Origin: Mesorhabditis belari
Lineage: Eukaryota; Nematoda; Chromadorea; Rhabditida; Rhabditidae
Length of the DNA stretch: 64,000 nucleotides
Assembly (NCBI GenBank): GCA_958450365.1
Contig: CAUEEP010000478.1
Location: forward strand, 52,775 to 116,774
Direction of reading: 5' to 3'
A program made the position numbers and the translations under genes. Below, piece by piece: positions 11,592 to 22,651 of this stretch (positions are counted from its first letter, which is position 1; each line of letters starts with the position of its first letter). The notes below the pieces were generated by a model, which saw only the letters and a program-made list of their open reading frames with translations, ran no database searches and was not told the DNA's origin.

Positions 11592-11879
11592 GACTCCACG
11601 TTGACGGCAATCAAAACGGTGGCTAACACGATTTGCCATAACACACAAGCGGCCAACGGATCGCTTGGACAACCGAAAACCCAGCTTCAGCAACGAACAG
11701 TCATTCAATGTTTGCATAGTTTATGTAAAAATAGACTAGCTACATATATTTACAACTTTAAATTAAAATTTTCAACTTTAGTTAACACAAACCCAGCGAA
11801 ACCTCCATTCTTTATCGGGCTCACTCGACAAAGCGGGAATTGGATTTGGGCTGATGGGAGCTATTACGATGCAAATGTT
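11592..11879 (+). pseudogene. C-type lectin gene remnant (possibly vWA-lectin), two exons
   Basis: Exon a (11592-11724, after TTTTCAG) encodes DSTLTAIKTVANTICHN and a Gln-rich stretch; its ATxIC pattern resembles the end of the vWA domain in the gene at 28355. Exon b (11782-11879) joins in phase 1 and encodes FFIGLTRQSGNWIWADGS, the core of a C-type lectin domain, up to a GTAAGT donor. No continuing 3' exon or upstream signal-peptide exon is found, so it is a fragment or pseudogene. Splice signals are intact and the coding sequence has no stops, so it may be recently broken or may use distant exons. Confidence 0.55.
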
Positions 11880-12169
11880 GTAAGTTATTGTAAACTTTTC
11901 AATACAAAGCAATTCCCGTCTAATTTGTCATTGATTATCAGCCAATGCTTTTACTTTGAGTGTTGAATAGACAAGATAGATCGAGGCTAGTTAGCTGACG
12001 TAAAGTTATTCAGCTACCTACCCTGACTTCATTCAGCTAGCTACCTACCCTGACTCCAACTGGCATGGGTGTAAAGGCAGACACCTGTCTCCTCCTTGAT
12101 CCCCGACATACCAAAAGATTCAGATCCACAGTTGATAAGAGATTTTGAAAAGAAAATTGGTTTATCGAT

Positions 12170-12228
12170 TCTGTTTATCGATTCTGTTTATCGGTTCTGT
12201 TTATCGGTTCTGTTTATCGGTTTTACTG
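12170..12228 (+). repeat. Short minisatellite, 12-bp unit
   Basis: Four to five copies of a unit like TTCTGTTTATCG. Confidence 0.85.
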
Positions 12229-12362
12229 GGGTAAATGAGGAAGTAAGGGCTGGCTTTTGGGGAAAAAACAAAAACTGGGTTAGTTATCGGAAAAACTAAA
12301 GATATAGCGGATTGATCTTGATATTTGTGCAAAAGATAGTCCTTTTTTGATAGGAGAAGGTC

Positions 12363-12991
12363 AACTGGCTGAGCGAAATGCTATACGATCTATACCATTC
12401 AACGCAGAATTTTATGCTGATTCCGAATGTGTATTCGGTTTTTGCTAAATGACAATCTGTCAGAAGTTATAAGCGTTTAGAGTTTTGTCGTTTAGAGTTC
12501 ATGAAAATGTGGTCGTTTGGGTCTTAGCGGCCTCGTTGCGGACCCAATTCGGTGTAGTATGTAGGCCGATTGGTACAGCGTTCGTTTCTAGAGCGAGACT
12601 TCACGAGTTCGATCCCGACTTCGGATCTTAAGTGCTGACTAGGGTTCTTTGTGCGTTCCATCTTGGAGCATAATCGCGTTCCATCTGGTACACGCTTTCT
12701 ATATAAAAGGTAATGCTGATCAATCAATCGCTTTCCATAAGGTAATGTTGATCAATCGCTGTTCAGTTTCCACGGGAAGAGGCTTTTTCGTCAGTTCTCA
12801 CGGCGAGAGGCTTTTTCAACAGTTCCATCAGAAACTTTAACACATTTTCATGAACTCTAAACGACAAAACTCTAAACCCTTATAACTCCTGACAGATTGT
12901 CATTTAGCAAAAACGGAATACACATTCGGAATCAGCATAAAATTCTGCGTTGAATGGCATAGATCGCATAGCATTTGACTCAGCTAGTCAA
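12363..12991. mobile_element. TIR element, non-autonomous, about 630 bp
   Basis: Arms of about 140 bp (outer word CTGGCTGAG on the left, CTCAGCTAG on the right, then AATGCTAT and GCAGAATTTTATGCTGATTC) are inverted repeats. The inside has no coding frame but contains a tRNA-like sequence at 12555-12625. Confidence 0.75.
12555..12625 (+). tRNA. tRNA-like sequence inside a TIR element
   Basis: An A-box-like TAGGCCGATTGGTACAGCG and a B-box GAGTTCGATCCC are correctly spaced for a tRNA. A possible anticodon stem TTCGT/GCGAG closes a loop TTCTAGA, which would give anticodon CTA. The T stem and acceptor stem do not pair well, so this is more likely a tRNA-derived relic or SINE-like promoter than a tRNA. 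Confidence 0.3.
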
Positions 12992-13221
12992 TGTTTTAGC
13001 TGATTGAGAAAAGTACTAGAACCAAAATTTGGATACGAGCACCATTTCCGTACCGTATTCTTCCAATATTCGACCATTTTTGTATCATTTTTCAATCTCC
13101 TTCCTCAATTCTTTTTCGTGGCCTATCTACATTTTTAAAAGAGCTTAAATGGATATTTTATCGTTTTTTTTCCGCTTTTGACGTGATTAAGCTTTTTCTT
13201 TGTATCTATTTAAAGAATTCG

Positions 13222-13415
13222 TTAGTCTATAGTCTAAAGTCTATAGTCTAAAGTCTATAGTCTATAGTCTAAAGTCTATAGTCTATAGTCTATAGTCTAA
13301 AGTCTAAAGTCTATAGTCTAAAGTCTATAGTCTAAAGTCTATAGTCTAAAGTCTATAGTCTAAAGTCTATAGACTATAGTCTATAATCTATAGTCTATAG
13401 TCTAAAGTCTAAAGA
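13222..13415 (+). repeat. Minisatellite of TCTATAG / TCTAAAG units
   Basis: Seven-base words TCTATAG and TCTAAAG alternate about 27 times. A short version sits at the mirror position 11106-11150 of the inverted duplication. Confidence 0.95.
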
Positions 13416-14287
13416 AAATGCTTTAGATTTTGATAGACAAGAGTTGATAACTTCAAAAATGTCTCTCATTTTAGAGTGGTGACATCATCGATAAGGGTGG
13501 CGATTGCGCGGTGGTGCAACAACAAAGCGGTTTGTTTGATCGATTGGGGCTTTTTTTTTAAAGTCTTCAGCATCAAATCGTTGATATTTTACTAATTTTA
13601 TAGATTTTATAGATTTTATAGATTTTATAGATTTTAGAACATAAACTCAATGTTTAGGATTCAATGTGAACATCATGAGTCAAAGCTGCACGACTGCGGC
13701 TTATTACACGTGCCAAACGAGACCTTGCACCACGGATTTTTATTGTGTCTGAAAATTGTTAACAATAAATGCTAGTTAAATGCTACATGAATGAATAATT
13801 GAATGAATAAATAAAGAAAAGAAATTGCAAATTGTCAAATCAGATGTTAGATCCGATAAAACATCTTCCCTAAAAATCATGAGATTTGCCTTTTTGAAGC
13901 AGAGTAGGGCTAACGATAACACGAGTTATTTTGTTGCCTTGAGTCAGTTCATGAGGAACCCATCTTCCGCAGTGAATTGTTTTTCCTAATTGATGTAAGT
14001 GGTTTACGATTGTTTTTTGGTCCATCCCAAATGTCTCCACTAACTGGGTTGGATTGAGTTCAATGGCATCAAGCAAATCCTCATCTGAAAGTTTAAAAAG
14101 TCTAAAAAGTGAGTCTATAAAAGATTTAACATAAAATTAGCCGTTAAATGTAAATGTTGAGGGAAAGCTTCACGCTGAAAGTTGTAGCGTACTGAAAGTT
14201 GGTAGCGCTCAAAATCAAAGATCAAACTCGAGGATTAAACGGTGAATGGCAGTGATGCGATGAGCAATGTTGAACAAAAAGGCGAAA
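13416..14287. repeat. Right arm of the inverted duplication, with mariner deletion
   Basis: Reverse complement of the left arm. At about 13843 the sequence jumps from the left-arm equivalent of 10687 to that of 9799, removing about 887 bp of mariner. The remaining HTH frame (13870-14076, minus) additionally lacks four residues (LITRE). It runs into the 5' end of the gene at 14260. Confidence 0.85.
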
Positions 14288-14802
14288 AGAACAGTAAAAT
14301 GGAAACTGAGAAAGTTGATCCAATTGAACGAGCCATATTTTTGCATTCCAAAACACCAAGCCAAAGTAATTGGCAACTTGGAGTGTTGGGATTAGAACAA
14401 ACTCTCAAACAATTATTTGAATAAATTTACTCAAATTTTTTGATTTGAATAACGCGCTAAATAAGCGTTAAATAAACGTACAAGTAGGATCCTTGCTGGT
14501 ACACTCAAGGCTTAATCTAAGATTCCGGTAGCTTTTTGTTAAGCGAATCTTTTAGAAAAAGGTTTAGGATATTGTAAGACAGTAAACAAAGGCTTTTATA
14601 GTGTAAAAATATGCAGCTTTTTTGATTTTCAGAAGCCACAACTGCAATCGAATGGGAAATGCACAAATTCGATGGCTTAATTCTGATGAGCGCTTTGTCG
14701 ACACTTTCCTTCATGACTTTACTATTCATCTGCGTTTTCCTCTGTTATCAATATTCGGAAAAAGAAGTCTCAAAGAAAGTGCATGATATTGAATTGAATT
14801 AG
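14260..14802 (+). CDS. Small single-pass membrane protein, 91 aa
   Basis: Exon 1 is 14260-14365, exon 2 is 14633-14802; they join in phase 1 with donor GTAATT and acceptor GATTTTCAG. The product starts MSNVEQKGEKNSK, is charged for about 45 residues, then has one hydrophobic segment (LSFMTLLFICVFLCY) and a short basic/acidic tail ending HDIELN. No signal peptide, so probably N-in or tail-anchored-like; topology is a guess. I do not recognise the family. The 28 bases of coding sequence at the start, plus the upstream 1 kb, are duplicated in inverse at 9347-11150. An unspliced reading would stop at 14424. An upstream start cannot be excluded. Confidence 0.5.
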
Positions 14803-15424
14803 AAGATAAATCTTGATAAATCCAATTGCCAAGACTATTGTTGCCAAGACAAGACACTTTTAATGTAATAAAGTTTATTCTGCTAGCTAGATTTCTGCTA
14901 ACAATAAAGCTTTCGGTCAAAGTGGCCAATTTGGCGTAAACCAAGTGGCCAATTTGGCTGAGGCTTTAATTTGATCAACCAGTTAAATCAAAGTTTTCTA
15001 AAAGAAGCCAACTTTGGAAAACTACAGTAATCAGGATATAAATCTGTAATCTGAATTAATCATTTGAAAAGATTTGCGACTTTGCGCGTATATCCTAATA
15101 AAGTAAAAGCAGATTAACTAAATTGATCTTTTTGTATCCTCACAATGTATCCTCACTAAGACAAGCATGGCTTAGTCGTTAACCCGAGCTAGCAGCCTGG
15201 TAGGGATCAACCAGATATCCGAACTAAGATCAGCATGGCTTCGTCTTTAGCCTGAGGTGACAACCTGGTGGGATCATTGAGCTATACGAAGCTATCATGC
15301 GTTTTCATATCTGGTTGATCCGAGTAAAACTTGCTAGAGACCCAAAATCGAGCAGCAAAATCAGCATTTTATTTCAAAATCTTTCGATTCATCTCAATAT
15401 TTTTGAAGGTAAATTCTAAACCCA
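14803..15424. other. No gene; short duplicated words
   Basis: AAGTGGCCAATTTGGC occurs twice at 14920-14960. At 15165-15275 a block around AAGACAAGCATGGCTTAGTC is imperfectly duplicated. Nothing coding is recognised. Confidence 0.5.
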
Positions 15425-16760
15425 ATAATTTATATTTTTTTCTTTTACCCAATGCATAATTCCTTGAAGATGCAAAAATTCGAGAGCTCTGCAAAAAAGG
15501 AGGCTAAATCTCGATAATCTCTCAACTTGATCACTCTATCCTTTCTGGTTTCGATAAATGACTATTCATGGCTTTTGGCCAGAAATGGCTACTTTTAATG
15601 ACATCCCATCAGCGAAATATCCCAATCACTTTATCGCTTTTCTTTAGCAGGGCCGCGCGAACGCAGCCCCTCACGCAAAAATTTAGCTGTTAGCGAATCC
15701 CAACTCGGGACTGCCACACAGGTCAACCCAGCCTAAAGTGCAATGGCCGAGCCTCGCCATGGGGGTCCCGTCTTCATGATCACGAGAGCCCCCCAGCCAG
15801 GTAAGTTTATGAGGGGAGAATGGGTGTGGGTTATGGAAAGAGCGGATGCCAGATGGAATACGATTACGGCGATCACATGCAAAGAGCGCACAAAGAGTGC
15901 ACAAAGAGCACGGGAAAGAGAAAGAGATGGGCTGGTGAAAAGAGAGGTGAAACGTGAAAGAGAATTTTGATTCATTTTCAGAAAGTGAATAATTTAAGAA
16001 TAATAATCGAATGAATAATAAGTGCATCTCTCTCTAGCCATCTCGATCTAGTAAGAGAAGTAGACGAGTTAGAATTTAATTAATTTTCGAAAATATTAAC
16101 TCTATTTGAAGTCTTTGCTCTCATTGCTTTTTGCTCTCTAGCTTCAAAGGCTTCTAATCGAAATATTCAATTCTTTTTCTATATTCTATATTTCTAATTC
16201 TAATTTTATATTTCAAAAGCTTTTTGGTGCCTTTTTTTGAGTTCTTTTGATGTTCAGGCTTTCAGCAATAAAAGATAAGCGTTTTTTGCGTTGATCAAAA
16301 TTTCGTTAACTTTAGAAATAAAGAAAACTACTTTTTTGATCATATAAATGCTTTTATAAGACTAATAAAGTGAATGGAATGCTTAAAACGCTTAGAAAGA
16401 GCTGTTTTTGACATAAACTTTTATTCTTGACTTGGCTTTTGATTGAATTCCCGTTGTTGGCAATTTTCCAGTTTTTTGCTTATGCCATTTTTTCAAATAG
16501 ATATTAGCTAGACGCTCTATACTTTCATATTATATTTGATTTTTACTAATTTTTACAAATTTAACAATATTTTCCGGTACAAAATGCAATACGAAAAGTT
16601 TCGACTTCGCGCCGCTTTGTGGTATGTTTTTAAATAAGGGAAATCGACGAGCTTGGTTGGAAACTTCTGCCCCCACGCACCTCATAGTCCGGACCTGGCC
16701 CCATCAGATGTCCGGACCTGGCCCTATCAGAGGTCCGGACCTGGCTTCATCAGATGTCCG
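15425..16760. repeat. Inverted duplication carrying a U1 gene (arm 1)
   Basis: Reverse complement of 24490-25745 at high identity, including U1, the AT-rich region 16000-16600 and the edge of a mariner minisatellite. The two arms are about 7.7 kb apart. Confidence 0.85.
15648..15808 (-). ncRNA. U1 snRNA
   Basis: Complete 161-nt U1 on the minus strand: 5' AAACTTACCTGGCTGGGG, stem-loop I loop GATCATGAAG, stem-loop II loop ATTGCAC, Sm site AATTTTTGCG and stem-loop IV closed by TTCG. The upstream 100 bp are shared with the other copies. Likely functional or recently so. Confidence 0.9.
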
Positions 16761-17155
16761 GACCTGTCCCTATCAGAGGTCCGGACCTGTCCCTATCAGA
16801 TGTCCGGACCTGACCCTATCAGTCTCCGGACCTGTCCCTATCAGATGTCCGGACCTGGCTTCATCAGATGTCCGGACCTGTCCCTATCAGATGTCCGGAC
16901 CTGACCCTATCAGATTTCCGGACCTGGCCCGATCAGATGTCCGGACCTGGCCCTATCAAATTATTTTTTGTTTCGGCCGTTGAAGAGTTTTCTTATGGGA
17001 GAAAAGTTCGAGAATCATGCACAGATCAAAAAAAGCAGTCGACACTTATTTTGGCTCAAAAACTCCCCATTTTCATGAAATGTCATGCGGCGAATAATCG
17101 CGCAACCGTCGAAGACATGCATTCGAGAATCTGTTCGGTTGAAATCTTTTAAATC
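16636..17155 (+). mobile_element. mariner fragment with 23-bp minisatellite
   Basis: Starts with the transposase codons for KIDELGW, then a tandem array of the GGACCTGGCCCTATCAGAT unit (16690-16965), then the same C-terminal flank as the copy at 10400 (GTCGACACTTATT and following). The array replaces the SPDLAPSD region. Confidence 0.85.
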
Positions 17156-17356
17156 GGTTCAAATCCAATTCCGTTGTTCTTTTCTGACGAATGATGGTAG
17201 CTAATGCAATCTTTAGTGTAGTTTTTGTTTGTTTAAGCTGGCTTTTCTTTTCTATAAAGTTCTATAAAGTTTGTTCTCAAAAAGTGAACACTTTTTAAAA
17301 GATGATTAGGGCAAAAACAACAAAAAATCCATTTGAATAACAATTTATTACAGTTT

Positions 17357-20300
17357 TCAATTTCGAATCGCTTTCTTGCACACAGTTTTCGCGCCAGTCG
17401 ACTCTGGGTAGTTGGCCCATTTGTGACTGATCAGGGTGGAAAGCTAAAAGTTCACGATTAAATTACCGTTGACATCTAAAAGTTTATGACATCTAAAAGT
17501 CAAAAACCCACATGAGTCGATTTTTCGGTTCCCAAATTGTCCGGTTGATTGCTCGCCCAATTCGTGTAATCTAATGAACTTCCATCATTCCATTTCCACT
17601 TGTTTTCATCCAGCTGAAAGTTTATAAACTATCAAATTTTCTCTAAAGAAAACTCAATGTTTTGAACCACTTAAAATTGACTACCGTATTTCCTATAATT
17701 CCTATAATTAAACCCCATTCCTCCAATAGAAACCCTGCTCTAATAGAGCCCCATGGGGCCTCACCGTAAAGGGGATATGAAAAAATAGAGCCCCACCCAT
17801 CTAGTAGAGCCCCACCCATCTAGTAGAGCCCCACTAAGCCTTTTTTCATTTGTTTTACGCTTTTTTTGCAGTTCCTAATTTTATAATTTTCAGGTACGTT
17901 GTTGTTGTTATTGACGTGAAGTTGTTGACGAATTAGAGCTTTTTCGGATGCGGCGAGACAACGAGCTCGACGGGCATTTGGAAGAAAGTCAGGAGGATTT
18001 TAACGTCGATACGGAAGAAGAACGAGAAGATGATAGCGAAACTATGGACACACCGAGAAGGGATAAAAGGAAAAGGAAAGCTATCGACAGAAGACAGAAA
18101 CAAAACTTGCGGCTACAAAGATGGACGTTTCGATCAAGGACTTTTTGATCAAGGACATTTCGATCAAGACGTCGGCTGAACATTTTGGCATTGATGGAAA
18201 GTGTGTTCGACTCTATAAGAGACAAATTTCTGTGCTCGAAAAGCTCCACGGGAAGAGAGTTGCTTGTTTTTGACATGCTGATTGTTGATTTTGAATTTTT
18301 TGGATAATCGCTAGTTTTTACTAACTTTTATCCACGTTATCCACTAACTAGAACTATCGTTTTTCGTTTTAACCCGATAAATCTTTTGATTTAGTTTTTT
18401 ATTTGTGAAAAATATTTTGAAATTACCATAGATGGTGATCATTTGCGTTTTGCTTTCAAAATTTATGATAAAACTGGCGGGTAAAAGTCGGGTAAAGCGG
18501 GTAAATTAAAGTCTAGCCAAATTTATTGCTTTTTTTTCTTGAAGAGAGGTGCTTTAGAGTTCCATCCCTCTAATAGAAGAAAAATGAAGGTTCAATCGAT
18601 TATTGATTGTCGAATTTCGTTCATTTCTCAATTTGCTATTATTAATAAATGGTTTTATTAGCATTGGCCAAAGTGGCCAAAGACAAAATCCTCTAATTTT
18701 TTCTATTTATTGAATGCAAATTTGGTTTTATACCTGCAAATTAGTTCTATACCTGGTTCTGCAAATTAGTCGAGGTGTTTTGTACTTTTTGGGACGAGAA
18801 ACGCACTGTTTCTGGCCGCAGATGGTAGCATAAAAAGCAGGAGTTACTGAAGTTCTATCGGCAGCGGATGTTCTCCGTGGGCCACTGTAGCAACTGTAGC
18901 GGATGTCCTCCGTGAGGTAAAGGAGAATGGCACTCCTAAGTACCCGGGTACTTTAAAGCCAAGGGAACTGTCTTATATTTGACTCCTCTTTGGAAGAGGA
19001 GTCAAATATCCTCCATATTTTCTTCTTTGGAAGTTTTTCTAAAAACCTTTCAAAACCGAGTTATCGTAGAATACAGGAGTGGACTTATAATTAACTTGTG
19101 CAGCAGTAATTAAACTATATTGCTTCTATAAGCAATATAGCTTCTTCTGCTGATAAAATTTACCACAAGTCCAATACGAATCCAGTTGTTTTCAGCAAGA
19201 CCTAAACTTCTTTACAACAAAACTTTTTTCTTTGTCCAACCGCTAACGAAGTCGTTCTCCTTTTCACCATGAATCGACACGAGATTCGCGCCATCTAGCC
19301 GGCAAATCTCCATCGATTTTTCGTAAGGTACATGCTCATCGTAAATCTTAAATTAAAAAGTTAAAAGATTTCTAAGAAATGATCATTATCCGGTCTTTTT
19401 TTAACTTGCATTGGTTACAAGAAAATAAGAAAATTTCCGGAGAGCGGCAATGAACTCAAAAGACAAAATAAATCGGATTAATTCTTTCTATGAAGTCACA
19501 AATTGTAAATAACTTTGTAAATAACTTTGTCAATAACAAACTTAATCTCTTAAACTCATTAACTTTATTACATTAACTCTAGGGACTAGAGACTCTAGAG
19601 CCTCTAGAAAACTCTAGAGCCTCTAGAAAACTCTAGAGACTCCAGAAAACTCTAGAGCCTCTAGAAAACTCTAGAGAATATAGTGTTTCGATTTACAATA
19701 TGATTTCTCTAAAATAGTATCAGTTGTATCTACCAGATGTGGGTATGACCATCAAAATCGTTGAACATTTTAGCTGGTTGACTTCCTGAATTTCCAGACT
19801 CACTACTTTCTTGACTCTAGAGACTCTAGAACTCTAGAAAACTCTAGAGAATATAGTGGTCGCATCCGTTTCCGTCCTTTTGCGTTCCTATTTATTTCGC
19901 GTCGCATTCCTAATTATTCGCGTCGCATTTTTTCGTCTTTTTTCTCTCTTCCCGAAATTATTATTTTTATTAGAGGAGGGGATTTTTTGGGCAGAGCTTC
20001 TGGCCATTTTTGGGGTTGGAGTTTTTGCTTTCGTTCTTCGGGGACTTTGATGTTTCTATTCATGCGCATGCTGGGGGGTGGGACAAATGTGACCTTGTTT
20101 TTGCGCACCTGGACATTTGCGCACCTTTTTTTTTTTGCTGAAAAAGGCCTTAGGAAAGGTCGTACAGCTTCAAAAATCTTTTCATAGAAGGGAATCGTAT
20201 GCGTAGATTCAGAATTTTGACAAATCAAACCTCGCTGACACGTCAAATTTGGGCTAAAAGGCAAAAACTACGCAACTTAACGCTTTTCCGCAGCTTTTGC

Positions 20301-20744
20301 CTTTTAGCCCAAATTTGACGTGTCAGCGAGGTTATTGACAAGAGCTGACAAGTTATTGACAATAACTTTGTCAATAACTTGTCAATAACTTGTCAATAAC
20401 TTTGTCAATAACTTGTAAATAACAAACTTAATCTCTTAAACTCATTAACTTTATTACATTTTTATTTAAATACTTTTCAAAAACTCACTCGATAACAGAA
20501 ATCGCCATGGCGTTTCCAAAATTTGTCACACGGAAGCAAGCGAAGTCCGAAATCATTTATTTTCTTTTTTTCCAACTCTTTTCTTACACACTTTCCTCCA
20601 AATTCGTAAGCATCGAGAGACTAAAATTTCAGTTTTTTTAAACCAAAAATCGATTACTCACACTTTCTTTTGAAAATCGGAGTCCGAAACTGTAGAAGAA
20701 ACAAATAAAACAAGAAAAACAAAGAAAATTTTTGTTAAAATCAT
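17357..20744 (-). CDS. Secreted C-type lectin domain protein, 181 aa
   Basis: Six exons join in phase: 20744-20664, 20620-20489, 19346-19241, 19201-19164, 17613-17512, 17443-17357 (TGA). Residues 1-19 form a signal peptide (MILTKIFFVFLVLFVSSTVS). The lectin domain follows: LPCDKFWKRHGDFCYR, EICRLDGANLVSIHGEKEND, NNWIRIGL, KWKWNDGSSLDYTNW, QPDN and TVCKKAIRN. The QPD triplet is the galactose-type variant of the sugar-binding EPN/QPD site. The inner disulfide pair of a standard domain is absent, and the usual WND is replaced, so calcium and sugar binding may be weakened. Introns range from 39 bp to about 1.5 kb; intron 2 holds minisatellites and a hairpin, and intron 4 an inserted transposon relic. 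Nematode lectins of this kind are often immune or gut proteins; a role here is inference. Confidence 0.85.
17690..18590 (+). mobile_element. DNA-transposon relic in a lectin intron
   Basis: Contains repeated words TAGTAGAGCCCCAC (17770-17835) and a plus-strand frame encoding an acidic start, a basic patch (RRDKRKRKAIDRRQKQN) and, after a shift, KTSAEHFGIDGKCVRLYKRQ, which looks like a transposase DNA-binding helix of pogo or Tc5 type. CTCTAATAGA words sit near both ends. The family is a guess. It lies inside intron 4 of the minus-strand lectin gene. Confidence 0.4.
19575..19858 (+). repeat. CTCTAGA-rich minisatellite
   Basis: Units like ACTCTAGAGCCTCTAGAAA repeat at 19580-19680 and again at 19815-19858, around 135 bp of unique sequence. 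It lies in intron 2 of the lectin gene. Confidence 0.9.
19855..20085 (+). repeat. Dispersed repeat, second copy
   Basis: Related to about 500-680: CGCATCCGTTTCC, a run of TCGCGTCGCATT words, CTTCCCGAAATTATT and TTTCTATTCATGCGCATG. Function unknown. Confidence 0.65.
20231..20332. repeat. Near-perfect long hairpin
   Basis: AACCTCGCTGACACGTCAAA followed by TTTGGGCTAAAAGGC is repeated exactly in inverse after a short spacer, giving a stem of about 40 bp. Lies in intron 2 of the lectin gene. Immediately downstream (20333-20430) TTGTCAATAAC words repeat. Confidence 0.9.
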
Positions 20745-21000
20745 TTTAGAATCGACAAAGAATGTGTTCCGTTCGCTGTTTCTTTTATTTAACGAGCACT
20801 ACAAAGTTTCAGATGGTTTGATTGAACTTTGAGTAAAGCGACGTAAGGTTCCAACAAAAAAAAAGTTCAAATGAGTTGAAATCAAAAACACGTGGCCAAG
20901 CAAAAAAAAACCCTGTGTAAAAAATTGGGATCAGATGTTGATTTTCTTTATTTTCAGAACAATTTTTTAGGAAAAACCAAATGAACACACTCTTGTTGGG
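20745..21000. other. Upstream region of the lectin gene
   Basis: No exon seen. A TATA-like AAATAAAAG (minus strand) lies about 40-50 bp upstream of the lectin ATG. No clear trans-splice acceptor is visible before that ATG. Confidence 0.35.
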
Positions 21001-21765
21001 TCTTTTTGAGCCTAAAGATTTATGTTTATTATCTACGTTCTACGGTACGGTTCTACGGTACGGTTCTACGGTACGGTTCTACGGTACGGTTCTACGGTAC
21101 GGTTCTACGGTACGGTTCTACGGTACGGTTCTACGGTACGGTTCTACGGTACGGTTCTACGGTACGGTTCTACGGTACGGTTCTACGGTACGGTTCTACG
21201 GTACGGTTCTACGGTATCTACGTTCGCCCGATCCTCGAGTATGCTTCTTTTTGGTTCTTCTTCTTTAATTTGGTCAACTATTTCTAAATCCCTAATCGAC
21301 AAAATTGAAAAGGTTCAGAAAAACTTTACTCGAATAGCGCTATTCAAAATTGATTTTGCTAACCACTCTGCTAACTCAAAATTGATTTTGCTAACTACTC
21401 ATCGTGCTAACTACATAGATTGAAACTTTTCTCACTTGAAACCTTAGAACAACGCCGTCTTATCATAGATTTGGTTGAGTGCTTTAAAGGAAGCTTTAAG
21501 TAAAAGGAAAACATCAAAACCCTCTTTTTAAAAATCTTCGACTAAACTCGAGGCTTTTGGCGACTAGGCGTGACTCTTTTATCTTGCATCCCGAATCTGC
21601 TTTCTCTAAATCCTCTAGAGCTTTTTTTTGTCAATGATCAAAGATTAAAGAGTGTGACTAAAGTTTGGAATGCCCTTCCCGACAAGTTGCGTTTGATTGT
21701 CTGATTTTAATGTCCACCGTGTCTGATTTTAAAACGGCTATTTCGTTGCATTTTAAGTGACTTTG
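21001..21765 (+). mobile_element. LINE reverse transcriptase C-terminal fragment
   Basis: The plus strand encodes YVRPILEYAS, then in another frame IDKIEKVQKNFTRIALFKID, and near the end KVWNALPDKLRL. These are the closing motifs of non-LTR reverse transcriptases of the CR1/Jockey kind. Multiple frameshifts and stops. A 13-bp array sits directly before YVRPILEY. Confidence 0.8.
21030..21225 (+). repeat. 13-bp minisatellite inside a LINE
   Basis: About fourteen copies of TTCTACGGTACGG. The array is abutted by TCTACGTTCGCCCG, the codons for YVRP of the reverse transcriptase, from which the unit appears to derive. Confidence 0.95.
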
Positions 21766-21892
21766 TGATCTTTTATCTAGTACATTTTTCATGTCGTTTT
21801 CGCACTTTATTTCTTTCTGAATAAAGTATTTATATTATTTATTAGTTATTTATTAGTTATTTATATAGTTTCTAATTCAAAACCAGTTCCAG

Positions 21893-22014
21893 ATGTGGAG
21901 ATGGACATCTCTGGGACTTTTCTTCCTCATCATTCATCTTTCCTCTGGACACGAGGAGCTGTCTCACCAGCTGAAATTCGAGAAAAGCCTTCATTTTTTC
22001 GAAATTCAAATGGC
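21893..22014 (+). CDS. Possible first exon of a secreted protein
   Basis: ATG directly after a TTCCAG acceptor-like site. The product starts MWRWTSLGLFFLIIHLSSGH, a good signal peptide, then EELSHQLKFEKS. A GTAACT donor lies at 22015. No matching second exon was found; unspliced, the frame stops at about 22051. Low confidence. Confidence 0.3.
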
Positions 22015-22651
22015 TGTAACTTTGTGCCTTTTGCCGATTAGCGGTTTTTGAAAACAGTTTCTGAACGTACATTTTCAGGCCTTTCCTTTTGCACCTACCT
22101 CATATTGTAACTCGCGGGTAACTTGGGAAGGTTCCCTGGTCAGCATTTTAAGGTAAAAGCTTTATCATGTGATTTGTGTAAATCTCTAGTATGAATATTA
22201 ATGAGATTGAATGCTGACACTGTGTTTGGCATGGTTAATCAGTTCCATCTTCAAGTTAGCTGCTGTTGCAGTACAGTAATTTTGACGACGGTATCAATAT
22301 TGTGTGATAGTGCTCCAGCTACGTAACCGCATACTCGAGTTACCTATGTCTAATCTTTTATTGAATTTTTTATGGCTACAATCTCGATGTGATTTTCTGA
22401 TTTTTTGATTGTGATTTTTTTCCTGAATAAAGTATTTATATAAAAAGAGCACACAAAAAAGTAACAGAAACATGCTGAGTGTTATTCTGGCAGCAGTTAT
22501 AAGCGCTTGCTTGAACTATATTGTTCCTATTGACAGATTCTTGGAAAAATCAATGCATTTGATAATGGTTTTTGGGGGAACTGATCGTGAGTCTGAGAGC
22601 CAGGCGACAAATCGACGATTATCAAAATTTGCTCTTATCATATGCTCATAT

